45,630 nucleotides of DNA from RCIO01 sp964629765 (GTDB lineage Bacteria > Pseudomonadota > Alphaproteobacteria > Rhizobiales > Rhizobiaceae): the NCBI GenBank assembly GCA_964629765.1, contig CAZVTK010000020.1:1-45630 (forward strand). Reading direction: 5' to 3'. Below, one piece after another: positions 39,052 to 45,630 of the stretch; positions within the stretch are counted from its first letter, which is position 1; every line of letters begins with the position of its first letter. Below the pieces are notes generated by a model. It made no database searches and was not told the DNA's origin. It was given only the letters and a program-made list of their open reading frames with translations. The position numbers and the translations under genes are program-made.

Positions 39052-40635
39052 CTATTCGTCCAGCCATACGTCGCGGAGCGTGAGCCCGACGACGAAGGGC
39101 GGCGCGACGTTCCAGCCCTTGACCTTGTTGTCGAAGACCACGGTGCGCTCGGGGTTGAAGCTCGGGATGATCGAGCCGATCTCGACATGGCGGTCGACGA
39201 ACGCCTTCACCAGCCTGGCGCGCTCGGCCGGGTCGGTGGTGTCGTCCTGCGCCCGGTAGAGCTCGACCAGTCTGTCGTCCTGGATGCCCGTATATTCGGA
39301 CGCGGTGCCCGGCACGTAGCGGGCCAGCACCTCGGTCGGGTCGTCCGAGGAGGGGGCGTTGAAGTCGATGGCGACGTCGAAATCCCCCGACTTCAGGCGC
39401 GACGACCACGGACCCGTCTCGACCGCCTCCATCGTCACCTCGACGCCGATGCGCCGCCACTGGTCGATGAAGAAGATGCCGAGCGGCTCGTACGGCACCT
39501 TGATGGCGCGGTTGAGGAAGGTGAACTTGAGGTCGCCGGCGCCGGCCTCGGCGAGCAGCTTCCTCGCCTCCGCGCGCTGCGCCTCGATGTCGCCGGAGAA
39601 GCCGGGATAGGACTTCAGCGCGGCCTCGTCCGGCGCGTCGGGATGGCCGTGGCGGAAGATCAGGTTCGGCCAGCGCTGGCCGGCCTGGTCGCCCAGCACC
39701 TGCACGCCGGCGTAGCGGTCGAAGGCCAGCGACAGCGCCTTGCGCACGCGCGCGTCGTCGAACGGCTTGCGCTTCGTGTTGACGGCGACCATGTTGACGC
39801 TGGTCGACGGCACGGTCTGGAAGGTGACGGTGTCGCCGCGCACCTGCTTGATGCGCTCCATCTGTGGCGTCGAGATCAGGCGGAAATTGGCGTGGAGCTG
39901 GCCGCCCGCGATCGAGTTGACGACCGATTCGCCGCTGACGAGCGTCGCCTCGAAGGCGTCGACATGCGGCTTGCCGGCGACGAAATAATCCTTGAAGCGC
40001 GAGCCCTTCCACATGGCGCCGGCCTGATATTCGTCGAAGACGAAGGGGCCGCTGCCCATGATCACCTTGGACGGATAGTCCGGGTTGGAGGCGAGCAGCC
40101 TGGCCGAATAGATGCAGTTCCACGGGCTCGCCAGCGTGGCGAGGAAGGCGGCCGACGGGCTCTTCAGCCTGAACTCGATCCTGTCGGGCGCGGTGACGGC
40201 GATCGAATCGAGCTTGGCGAAGGCGCCGCGCCGCACCGAGGCGACGCCCTCCGGCGGATTGGCGATGCGCTCGAAGCTCGCCTTCACGTCGTCGGCGGTC
40301 AGCGCCGAGCCGTCGTGGAACCTGACGTTGTCGTGCAGCACGAAGCTGTAGGTGAGCCCGTCCGGCGACACCGACCATTCCCTGGCGAGGTCGCCGCCGA
40401 TCTCGGGATAGGTGTTGGTGTCGAATGCGAGCAGCGTCGAATAGTGCGGTGCCAGATATTGCTGCGAGGCGATCGACGTGCCGACATGGCAGTCATAGCT
40501 CGTCGCCTCGCCCTGCGTGGCGAATTTCAGCACGCCGCCATTCTTCGGCGTGTCCTGTGCCGCTGCGGGCACGGCGGCGGCGGCGATCAGCGCCAACGCG
40601 CCGGCCGTCGCCCGGAGATGCTGATTCCAGGCCAT
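39052..40635 (-). CDS. ABC transporter substrate-binding protein, peptide/nickel/opine family (SBP_bac_5)
   Basis: 527 residues from the ATG at 40635, which follows GGGAGGATCAGGA. A signal peptide (ALALIAAAAVPAAAQD, cleavage near residue 26) sends it to the periplasm. Family stretches are GGVLKFATQGEATSYDCH, the LAREWSVSPDGLTYSFVLHDNVRFHDGSALTADDV block and NTKRKPFDDARVRKALSLAFDR. Such proteins bind oligopeptides, opines or other small solutes for an ABC importer. No permease or ATPase genes are in the window, so it is an orphan here. It lies downstream of two DUF3237 genes and a feruloyl-CoA-synthetase-like gene on the same strand; an aromatic ligand is a possibility, not shown. Confidence 0.9.
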   Translation of the reverse strand: MAWNQHLRATAGALALIAAAAVPAAAQDTPKNGGVLKFATQGEATSYDCHVGTSIASQQYLAPHYSTLLAFDTNTYPEIGGDLAREWSVSPDGLTYSFVLHDNVRFHDGSALTADDVKASFERIANPPEGVASVRRGAFAKLDSIAVTAPDRIEFRLKSPSAAFLATLASPWNCIYSARLLASNPDYPSKVIMGSGPFVFDEYQAGAMWKGSRFKDYFVAGKPHVDAFEATLVSGESVVNSIAGGQLHANFRLISTPQMERIKQVRGDTVTFQTVPSTSVNMVAVNTKRKPFDDARVRKALSLAFDRYAGVQVLGDQAGQRWPNLIFRHGHPDAPDEAALKSYPGFSGDIEAQRAEARKLLAEAGAGDLKFTFLNRAIKVPYEPLGIFFIDQWRRIGVEVTMEAVETGPWSSRLKSGDFDVAIDFNAPSSDDPTEVLARYVPGTASEYTGIQDDRLVELYRAQDDTTDPAERARLVKAFVDRHVEIGSIIPSFNPERTVVFDNKVKGWNVAPPFVVGLTLRDVWLDE

Positions 40636-40687
40636 TCCTGATCCTCCCTGAGACGGGATGCGCCGCTTCCTCCCGCGCACCCGATTT

Positions 40688-40702
40688 CTTAATGTGTTAA
40701 AT
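40688..40702 (-). promoter_or_regulatory. Candidate operator upstream of the solute-binding protein gene
   Basis: The 15-mer CTTAATGTGTTAAAT, an AT-rich island in GC-rich DNA, lies 53-67 bases before the start at 40635. It shares 12 of 15 bases with the complement of a site at 41722-41736 before the DUF3237 pair. The recurrence suggests one regulator for both units; its identity is unknown. Confidence 0.4.
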
Positions 40703-40734
40703 TTCTATCCCAGCGTCAAGCCGGGCGATGCGCG

Positions 40735-41217
40735 TCACAGCACCTTGAAATAACGCAGGCGGTTGCCCGTTTCGGTCCGCTCGCCGACGCCGACGAAGAC
40801 ATGGCGCGACAGCCAGTCGTGCTTGCCCGGCGCCACCTCGAAGGTGGTCTGCGAGCGCAGATAATAGGCGTCCGTCGGCGCGGGATCGCCGGGGCGCAGG
40901 CTCCACAGCTTCTCCATCACCTCGGGCGAGCCGTGGCGATAGCCGCGATTGTTGATCATGACGATGGTGCCGTCGTCGCAGCGCAGGTGGTAGCGGGCGT
41001 CGAAGCAGAAGACGCCGTCCTCGCGCACATGCGGCCACTCGCCGCCGCCGGGCTCGACGACGCCCTTCAGCGTCGGCCCTTCGAACTCGCCGCCGAGGAT
41101 CTGCACGCCGAGGCGCGCGCCGCCGACCGGCAGGGGCTTCATCTCGAGGCGCGGTTTCTTGAGGCGCAAGGTGACCTGAAGGGCGAATTCCAGCCTGGGT
41201 TCCATTCCGGGTTCCAT
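40735..41217 (-). CDS. DUF3237 family protein (second of a tandem pair)
   Basis: 160 residues from ATG 41217; a GTG at 41232 would add five residues. DUF3237 proteins are small beta-barrels of unknown activity. Markers are the LPVGGARLGVQILGGEFEGPTLKGVVEPGGGEW start, DDGTIVMINNRGYRHGSPEVM in the middle and KHDWLSRHVFVGVGERTETG at the end. It is homologous to the upstream gene: compare the ADGTLVYWRSRGIVRARPEQL and PHDWLTKALFVATGSFGERG blocks there. The two are 11 bases apart, so they arose by duplication and are co-translated. Association with aromatic-compound genes is inferred from the neighbouring CoA ligase. Confidence 0.87.
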   Translation of the reverse strand: MEPGMEPRLEFALQVTLRLKKPRLEMKPLPVGGARLGVQILGGEFEGPTLKGVVEPGGGEWPHVREDGVFCFDARYHLRCDDGTIVMINNRGYRHGSPEVMEKLWSLRPGDPAPTDAYYLRSQTTFEVAPGKHDWLSRHVFVGVGERTETGNRLRYFKVL

Positions 41218-41228
41218 GGGCCCCTCCC

Positions 41229-41702
41229 TCACAGGATCTCGTGGATTTCGAGCACGCTGCCGCGCTCGCCGAAGCTGCCCGTCGCGACGAACAGCGCTTT
41301 CGTCAGCCAGTCATGCGGGCCGACCGGCGTGTCGAAATACGGCGCGGAGCGGCAGTAGGCGCCCGACAGGTCGATGGGCCTGCCGGCCTTGAAGTCGGCG
41401 AGCTGCTCCGGACGCGCCCGCACGATGCCGCGCGAGCGCCAGTAGACCAGCGTGCCGTCGGCCGCCTCGATCATCATGCGGCTGTCGGTCTCGACGATGC
41501 CGTCGGGGCGGAAGACGATCCAGTCGCCGCCGTCGTCGATGACCTTGCCGCTCAGCCGCTCGCCCTCGATCCTGCTGCCGGCCACCCGGAAGAAGCCGCG
41601 CTGGCCGGCCATGGTGTCGAACACCACGGGCCGGTCGAAGGTCAGCGTGATCCTGAATGCGGGTCTGAATGCGGGCTGCGACGCCGGCGCCTCATCTGCC
41701 AT
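41229..41702 (-). CDS. DUF3237 family protein (first of a tandem pair)
   Basis: 157 residues from ATG 41702, eight bases after GGGAGGAA; the in-frame codon at 41723 is less well placed. It has the DUF3237 pattern: FRVAGSRIEGERLSGKVIDDGGDW, DSRMMIEAADGTLVYWRSRG, YCRSAPYFDTPVGPHDWL and a C-terminal FGERGSVLEIHEIL. It is paralogous to the next gene but well diverged, so they may form a heteromer or act on different ligands. It lies 78 bases after the feruloyl-CoA-synthetase-like gene, with a candidate operator in the gap. Confidence 0.87.
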   Translation of the reverse strand: MADEAPASQPAFRPAFRITLTFDRPVVFDTMAGQRGFFRVAGSRIEGERLSGKVIDDGGDWIVFRPDGIVETDSRMMIEAADGTLVYWRSRGIVRARPEQLADFKAGRPIDLSGAYCRSAPYFDTPVGPHDWLTKALFVATGSFGERGSVLEIHEIL

Positions 41703-41721
41703 CGGAGTTCCTCCCGAAACC

Positions 41722-41736
41722 ATTTAACGTATTTAG
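41722..41736 (-). promoter_or_regulatory. Candidate operator upstream of the DUF3237 pair
   Basis: ATTTAACGTATTTAG on the plus strand (complement CTAAATACGTTAAAT) lies 20-34 bases before the DUF3237 start, inside a short AT-rich patch. It resembles the site at 40688-40702 (12 of 15 bases). It could be an operator or the -10 region of an internal promoter. Confidence 0.4.
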
Positions 41737-41780
41737 TAATTGGATCGAGGGCGGATGTCCATGGTCCGTGTTCGCCGGTT

Positions 41781-43649
41781 TCAGCGCGTTGCCGCGACGA
41801 TATGATGCGCGGCGGCCGGTCCGTCATGCAGCGCGTCGATCTCGGCGGCGCGGGTCTTCAAGACGGTCTTCTGGCTGACCGAGCCCTTGTCGGTCTGCTC
41901 GCCCGCGGCGGGGTCGAGCGGGGTCGCCATCACCGCGGCGCGGGCGACGAAGGTGGAGGAGCCGGTCGACTGCGCCGCCAGAGAATCGAGCACCGCTTGC
42001 AGCCGCGCGCGCACGGCCGGGTGCGCGAATGCCTCGCCGTCGCTCGCCGTGTCGGGCAGGCCGGCGAGCCGGCGGGCCTGAAGCGCGTCGAGGAAGATGA
42101 GCGCGCCGACCTCCGCGCGGTTCTCCCCGGTGATGGCGGCGTCCCTGATCAACGGGGAGGCGGCGGTGACCAGCCGGTCGCGCAAGGCGCCGACGCTGAC
42201 CCATGTGCCGGTGAGCAGCTTGAAGTTCTCGCCCAGCCGCCCGTCGAAGCGCAGGCCCTGCGACAGGTCGTCGGGGTCGAGCGTCGCGACCGCGTCGCCG
42301 AAATGGTAGAAGCCGTCGGCGTCGAACGCCTTCGCCGTCAGCTCCGGCTGGCGCCAGTAGCCCGGCGTGACGTTGGGGCCGCGCTGGCAGGCTTCCCATT
42401 TGCCGTCGACCGGAACCATCCTGAACTCGGCGCCGGGCACGGGCAGGCCGGCGAGGCCGCCGCGCGGCTCCGGCCAGTTGACGGCGAGCGTGACCGGCGC
42501 GGATTCGGTGGCGCCGTAGGTCGAGAAGAACGGGACGCGCGCGCCGACGGTGGCCTCCGCGAGCTCGTCCATGGCGGCGATCAGCGGCTCGGGCATGGAG
42601 GAGCCCGAATAGAAGAAGAAGGAAAGGTCGCGGAAAAACGTCGTGCGCAGCGCCGCGTCGGCGCGCAGCACCGGGATCAGCTCGTGAAAGGCGGACGGCG
42701 CGCTGAAATAGGCGGTCGGCGCGATCTCGCGCAAATTGCGCAGCGTGCGGCCCATCAGCGCCGGCACCGGCCTGCCGTCGTCGAGATAAAGCGTACCGCC
42801 GTGATAGACGGTCATGCGCAGGATCATGTTGGCGCCCGAGGTGTGGTGCCAGGGCAGCCAGGAGAGCAGCACGGGCGGGCGCGCGGCGATGGAGGGGAAC
42901 GCCTGCGCGAACATCTGCTCGTTGGCGCAGACCATGCGATGGGTGTTGATCACGCCCTTGGGCATGCCGGTCGAGCCGGAGGTGAACAGGATCTTGTTGA
43001 CGTCGTCGGGGCCGATCGCCGCATGGGCGGCGTCCAGCGCCTGCGTGGGCGTCACCGAAAGCAGCGCGTCCAGCGTCGTATGGCCCGGACCGGCATTGCG
43101 CGCTGCGACGACCTCGAAGCCCGCGACCGACGTGCCGGCCAGCGCGCGGGCATATTCGGCGGCATCCTCGACGAAGACCAGCCCCGGCGTCAGCAGGCCG
43201 AGCACATGGTCGAGCCGGGAAAAATCCGCCGCCAGCGTCGAATAGGCCGGCGAGACCGGGCAATAGGGAATGCCGGCATGGGTGCAGGCGAGCGCGACCA
43301 GCGCGTGCGCGACCGAGCCGGGCGAGAGGATGGCCACGGGGCGTTCCGCCGACAGGCCGCGATCGAGCAGCGCCTGCGCGACGGACAGCACTTGTCGCAG
43401 CGCGTCGCCCCAGTAGAGCTTCGCCCACTCGCCGTCCGAGCCCCGCTCGGCGAGGAAGAGCCGTTCGGGATGGGCCGCGGCGCCCGCCGCCAGCCTCTCC
43501 GTCAGCACGCGCGGATAGGAACGCAGCGCCTCCCGGTTCGACATCAGGATCGAGCCGTCGGACTGCCGTTCCCATTCGACGGCGTGGGAGCCGAGAGGAA
43601 TGTCGATATAGGCGGGGGCCGTTGCGGTGGCCGGTACGGGAAGGCTCAC
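41781..43649 (-). CDS. Feruloyl-CoA synthetase-like AMP-binding enzyme
   Basis: 622 residues, the length of feruloyl-CoA synthases, longer than ordinary acyl-CoA ligases. The adenylation P-loop LFTSGSTGMPKGVINTHR is at about 221-238, the LSWLPWHHTSGAN motif follows, and the A5 motif is STYGATESAPV. The A7/A8 region is DGFYHFGDAV and GLRFDGRLGENFKLLTGTWVSVGALRD, where feruloyl-CoA synthases replace the usual C-terminal Lys region. The N-terminus YIDIPLGSHAVEWERQSDGSILMSNREALRSYP is also characteristic. It should activate a hydroxycinnamate or similar aromatic acid with ATP and CoA. It is 10 bases after the alpha/beta hydrolase gene. No hydratase-aldolase or vanillin genes are in the window, so the substrate is tentative. 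Confidence 0.88.
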   Translation of the reverse strand: MSLPVPATATAPAYIDIPLGSHAVEWERQSDGSILMSNREALRSYPRVLTERLAAGAAAHPERLFLAERGSDGEWAKLYWGDALRQVLSVAQALLDRGLSAERPVAILSPGSVAHALVALACTHAGIPYCPVSPAYSTLAADFSRLDHVLGLLTPGLVFVEDAAEYARALAGTSVAGFEVVAARNAGPGHTTLDALLSVTPTQALDAAHAAIGPDDVNKILFTSGSTGMPKGVINTHRMVCANEQMFAQAFPSIAARPPVLLSWLPWHHTSGANMILRMTVYHGGTLYLDDGRPVPALMGRTLRNLREIAPTAYFSAPSAFHELIPVLRADAALRTTFFRDLSFFFYSGSSMPEPLIAAMDELAEATVGARVPFFSTYGATESAPVTLAVNWPEPRGGLAGLPVPGAEFRMVPVDGKWEACQRGPNVTPGYWRQPELTAKAFDADGFYHFGDAVATLDPDDLSQGLRFDGRLGENFKLLTGTWVSVGALRDRLVTAASPLIRDAAITGENRAEVGALIFLDALQARRLAGLPDTASDGEAFAHPAVRARLQAVLDSLAAQSTGSSTFVARAAVMATPLDPAAGEQTDKGSVSQKTVLKTRAAEIDALHDGPAAAHHIVAATR

Positions 43650-43659
43650 TTCGTCCTCG

Positions 43660-44319
43660 TCATTGGCTCAGACGGGCGGCGAAGGCGGCCACCGCCCGCG
43701 CCATGGTCGTCATGTGGTCGGCGGCGGAAAGACCGGACACGGCCTTGCGCGGCTTCAGGTCGTGGTCGCCATCCTCCAGCCACAGCAGCTCGATGGACGG
43801 GGACAGGCGATAGGACGAAACCTCCTCGCGCGTGCCAAAAATGTCGCGCGTGCCCTGCGCGATCAGCGTCGGCGTCTTCAGCCCCTCCAGATGCGCGGTG
43901 CGGAGCTGCTCCGGCTTGCCCGGCGGGTGGAACGGGTAGCCGAGGCAGACGAGCCCGGCGACGCGGCCGGCGGCATGGAGCTCGTCGGCGACCATGCTGG
44001 CCACGCGCCCGCCCATCGACTTGCCGCCGATGACGAGAGGCCCTTGCACGGCGAGTTCCTCGACCGCCGCGCGATACTCGTCCATCAGCCTTTCCGCTTT
44101 CGGCGGCGGCTTGCGCGCGCCGTCGCGGCGGGCGGCCATATAGGCGAACTCGAAGCGCACGACTTCGATGCCGGCTCCGGCAAGCGCCTTCGCTGCCGCG
44201 TTCATCGCGGCCGAATCCATCGGCGCGCCGGCGCCGTGGGCGAGCAGGATCGTGCCGGCTTTGCCCGATCCTTCACGCAGGAAATTCAACGCGCAGCTCC
44301 CATTTCGGCGGCTGGACAC
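43660..44319 (-). CDS. Alpha/beta hydrolase, Tex30/KANL3-like family
   Basis: 219 residues from a GTG start. The catalytic nucleophile is Ser101 in GGKSMGGRVAS; the oxyanion region is ILLAHGAGAPMDSA. The acid and base are likely the Asp in AQGTRDIFGTREE and the His in LEDGDHDLKPRK. This order and the LAHGAGAPMDS start are typical of the Tex30/KANL3-like branch (COG3571), related to dienelactone hydrolases. It is first in the minus-strand run leading to the CoA ligase and DUF3237 genes. It may be an esterase releasing a carboxylic acid, but the natural substrate is unknown. Confidence 0.87.
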   Translation of the reverse strand: MSSRRNGSCALNFLREGSGKAGTILLAHGAGAPMDSAAMNAAAKALAGAGIEVVRFEFAYMAARRDGARKPPPKAERLMDEYRAAVEELAVQGPLVIGGKSMGGRVASMVADELHAAGRVAGLVCLGYPFHPPGKPEQLRTAHLEGLKTPTLIAQGTRDIFGTREEVSSYRLSPSIELLWLEDGDHDLKPRKAVSGLSAADHMTTMARAVAAFAARLSQ

Positions 44320-44352
44320 GCCTCCACGACGATCAGCAAAACGGGATAGAGA

Positions 44353-44997
44353 TCAGGCGGGTTCACTTGCCGTCTCGAGCAGACTTCTGAGAATCACGAG
44401 GAATTCCTTCGCCTTTGCTGCATCGAGCCCAACGTCCAGCTCACCGTGGATAAGCCTGTTCCTGAAAGGCACCAGAAACCTCAGACGGGTGGCTTCATCC
44501 GGCGTCAGCACGCCCTCGCTCGCCATTACCTCGATCAGCCGTCCCGGCGTCTGCGGACGGGCAAAGCGATCAGCGAATATCCTTCGCCCCAATGCCTCGA
44601 AGACCGCCCATGCCAGCAGGAAGCCGGCATCCGGACGTTCCTGCGAGGTGAGGGTTTCCGCATTGGACAGAGCCCTTCCGATATCTGCGATGGACTGCGG
44701 TCGCAACAGCTCCTCTTCTTCCGAAACGGGAACCCAAAAGACCCTGAACTCCCAGTCCTTTCTTCCCTCGAACAGCTTCGCGATCCCGCTCACGTCCAGC
44801 TTCGAGTTCTCACGGCGCATCTTGACCTCGACCGCGACGTTGCCGTCTCGCCCGAATGCCACCAGATCGGGTTTGTAGGATCCCATGAACGCGGGGAGCA
44901 CCGGCCCACGAGGGTCGCGCACGACCTCGTACCCCTCGGCCCTCAGGTCCGCTGCCAGCCGGTCCACCACGGTCTGCTCCAGTGCACGGGAACTCAT
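44353..44997 (-). CDS. Putative PD-(D/E)XK nuclease fused to a HEPN-like domain
   Basis: 214 residues. The N-terminal part (about 1-90) has the restriction-endonuclease core: YKPDLVAFGRDGNVAVEVKMR gives D44 and E57-x-K59 in adjacent strands, preceded by a helix (LEQTVVDRLAADLRAEGYEVV). The C-terminal part (about 120-205) is all-helical and contains FRNRLIHGEL; R179 to H184 is an R-x4-H motif, the active-site signature of HEPN ribonucleases. LAWAVFEALGRR in the preceding helix is also HEPN-like. Its ATG overlaps the RusA stop, so the two are translated together. GC is visibly lower than in the neighbours. I do not recognise this combination as a named family; toxin, defence or phage-derived roles are all possible. 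Confidence 0.7.
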   Translation of the reverse strand: MSSRALEQTVVDRLAADLRAEGYEVVRDPRGPVLPAFMGSYKPDLVAFGRDGNVAVEVKMRRENSKLDVSGIAKLFEGRKDWEFRVFWVPVSEEEELLRPQSIADIGRALSNAETLTSQERPDAGFLLAWAVFEALGRRIFADRFARPQTPGRLIEVMASEGVLTPDEATRLRFLVPFRNRLIHGELDVGLDAAKAKEFLVILRSLLETASEPA

Positions 44998-45407
44998 TGT
45001 AAATCCTCATGCGGATCGTTCGATATGCGAACGTACAGGACCGGCTTCTCTCCCTCTATCGCCTTTGTCAGCGTATCTGACGGCGACGGAAATACTGACG
45101 GATGCTCAGGTTCGAACTTCTGTACGACGACGCGCTCGACCTGCCAGTCGTCAATATAGATATGGGTGCAACAAGCGTCGAGGACAAGCTTGACGATGTT
45201 GTCCACGTCGCCCTGCATCGTCTCGGGCGGGAAATAGAATAGCGTTACGGCCAGCCGCTCGTCGCTCGCGAAATGGGGGGACGGAAGCACGGACGCGCTC
45301 GCGTCACGGACGCGTTCTTTCCACTGCTCCCGTGACTCGGCGCGTTTTGCCTGATGGGACACCGGGGTGCCCCGGACGATGAACTCCAGCGGAAAGCCTA
45401 TCTGCAT
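44994..45407 (-). CDS. RusA-family crossover junction endodeoxyribonuclease-like protein
   Basis: 137 residues from ATG 45407; the alternative ATG 45452 adds 15 residues, and neither has a strong ribosome binding site. RusA resolves Holliday junctions as a dimer. The family core is present: GDVDNIVKLVLDA carries the two catalytic-position Asp and, four residues on, the Lys (D-x-D-x3-K). IYIDDWQVERVVVQK then gives the third Asp and the final Lys. The N-terminal FIVRGTPVSHQAKRAESREQWK is also RusA-like. RusA genes are usually prophage-borne; here the gene is beside typA with a lower GC (about 52% by hand count over 45001-45120). It is translationally coupled to the nuclease-HEPN gene. Confidence 0.82.
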   Translation of the reverse strand: MQIGFPLEFIVRGTPVSHQAKRAESREQWKERVRDASASVLPSPHFASDERLAVTLFYFPPETMQGDVDNIVKLVLDACCTHIYIDDWQVERVVVQKFEPEHPSVFPSPSDTLTKAIEGEKPVLYVRISNDPHEDLQ

Positions 45408-45474
45408 CTCGCAAGTCACCACCCGCACAATGCGAGCAACAATAACAGGCATGACTTGCTTTTGAAGCCGCCCT

Positions 45475-45630
45475 CTACGCCGCGCCGGCCACCTTGCTCT
45501 TTTCGAAACGCTTGCGCTCGTGGGTGTCGAGATAGAGCTTGCGCAGGCGGATGGTCTTCGGCGTCACCTCGACCAGCTCGTCGTCCTGGATCCAGGCCAG
45601 CGCCCGTTCCAGCGTCATGCGGATCGGCGG
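45475..45630 (-). CDS. typA: GTP-binding protein TypA/BipA, 3' end (gene continues past the window)
   Basis: The last 51 codons of TypA, a ribosome-associated GTPase needed for growth under stress and low temperature. The visible part reads PPIRMTLERALAWIQDDELVEV then TPKTIRLRKLYLD and a basic ERKRFEKSK tail, the usual C-terminal end of the family. The rest lies beyond the right edge. Only 22 bases separate the stop from the upper possible start of the RusA gene, on the same strand, so the cassette could be read from the typA promoter. Confidence 0.93.
   Translation of the reverse strand, partial: PPIRMTLERALAWIQDDELVEVTPKTIRLRKLYLDTHERKRFEKSKVAGAA

Noticed and set aside
1..45630. CRISPR arrays, rRNA genes, transposases, prophage structural genes
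   Set aside because: No regularly spaced repeats, rRNA sequence, transposase or phage structural proteins were seen; only RusA hints at phage ancestry.

Overview
The window is about 45.6 kb of high-GC (roughly two-thirds G+C) chromosomal DNA. It comes from an alphaproteobacterium, most likely a Hyphomicrobiales/Phyllobacteriaceae relative (Mesorhizobium-like). Supporting signs are the tesB-glnK-amtB-ftsK-lolA-xth block, a mitofilin (Mic60-type) gene inside the heme cluster, a CenR/OtpR-like regulator beside a cyclic-nucleotide-binding protein, a CtrA-type box before ftsK, and a tRNA-Arg(CCU) split by a group I intron.

Layout. 1-3.1 kb: 3' end of sdhA, a DUF3052 gene and sdhB, all overlapping, then a partial duplication of the sdhB tail and a PD-(D/E)XK-like nuclease gene. 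3.1-9.2 kb: exported MsrA, a spermidine-synthase-like methyltransferase, OsmC, a large exported TPR-CHAT (caspase-like) protein and a YbaK-type deacylase. 9.3-18.9 kb: ubiquinone hydroxylase, tesB, glnK-amtB behind a candidate sigma-54 promoter, a charged coiled-coil protein, ftsK, a palindromic intergenic repeat, lolA and xth. 18.9-24.5 kb: cNMP-binding protein, CenR-like regulator, L,D-transpeptidase, DUF1761 protein, methyltransferase, EVE protein, gpsA and tsaD.

24.6-30.1 kb: heme cluster hemC-hemD-mitofilin-hemY, then a TerB protein. 30.1-32.3 kb: MFS exporter and two small proteins. 32.37-32.67 kb: tRNA-Arg(CCU) interrupted by a 219-nt group I intron; the core helices P1-P9, the U.G at the 5' splice site and the terminal G can all be traced by eye. 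32.7-39.0 kb: cytochrome bd cluster, with the transporter genes cydDC divergent from cydABX (cydX only 43 codons), closed by a hairpin terminator shared with the converging gene.

39.05-44.3 kb: a minus-strand catabolic-looking group of alpha/beta hydrolase, feruloyl-CoA-synthetase-like enzyme, two DUF3237 paralogues and an orphan solute-binding protein. A similar 15-nt AT-rich motif precedes two of these units. 44.35-45.45 kb: a lower-GC two-gene cassette, RusA-like resolvase plus a PD-(D/E)XK protein with a HEPN-like C-terminus, overlapping by ATGA and probably acquired. The window ends in the 3' part of typA/bipA.

The two most notable items are the self-splicing-type intron in tRNA-Arg, a known class but intact and easily missed, and the RusA/nuclease-HEPN cassette, which I do not recognise as a described system. 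No CRISPR array, insertion sequence or rRNA was seen.
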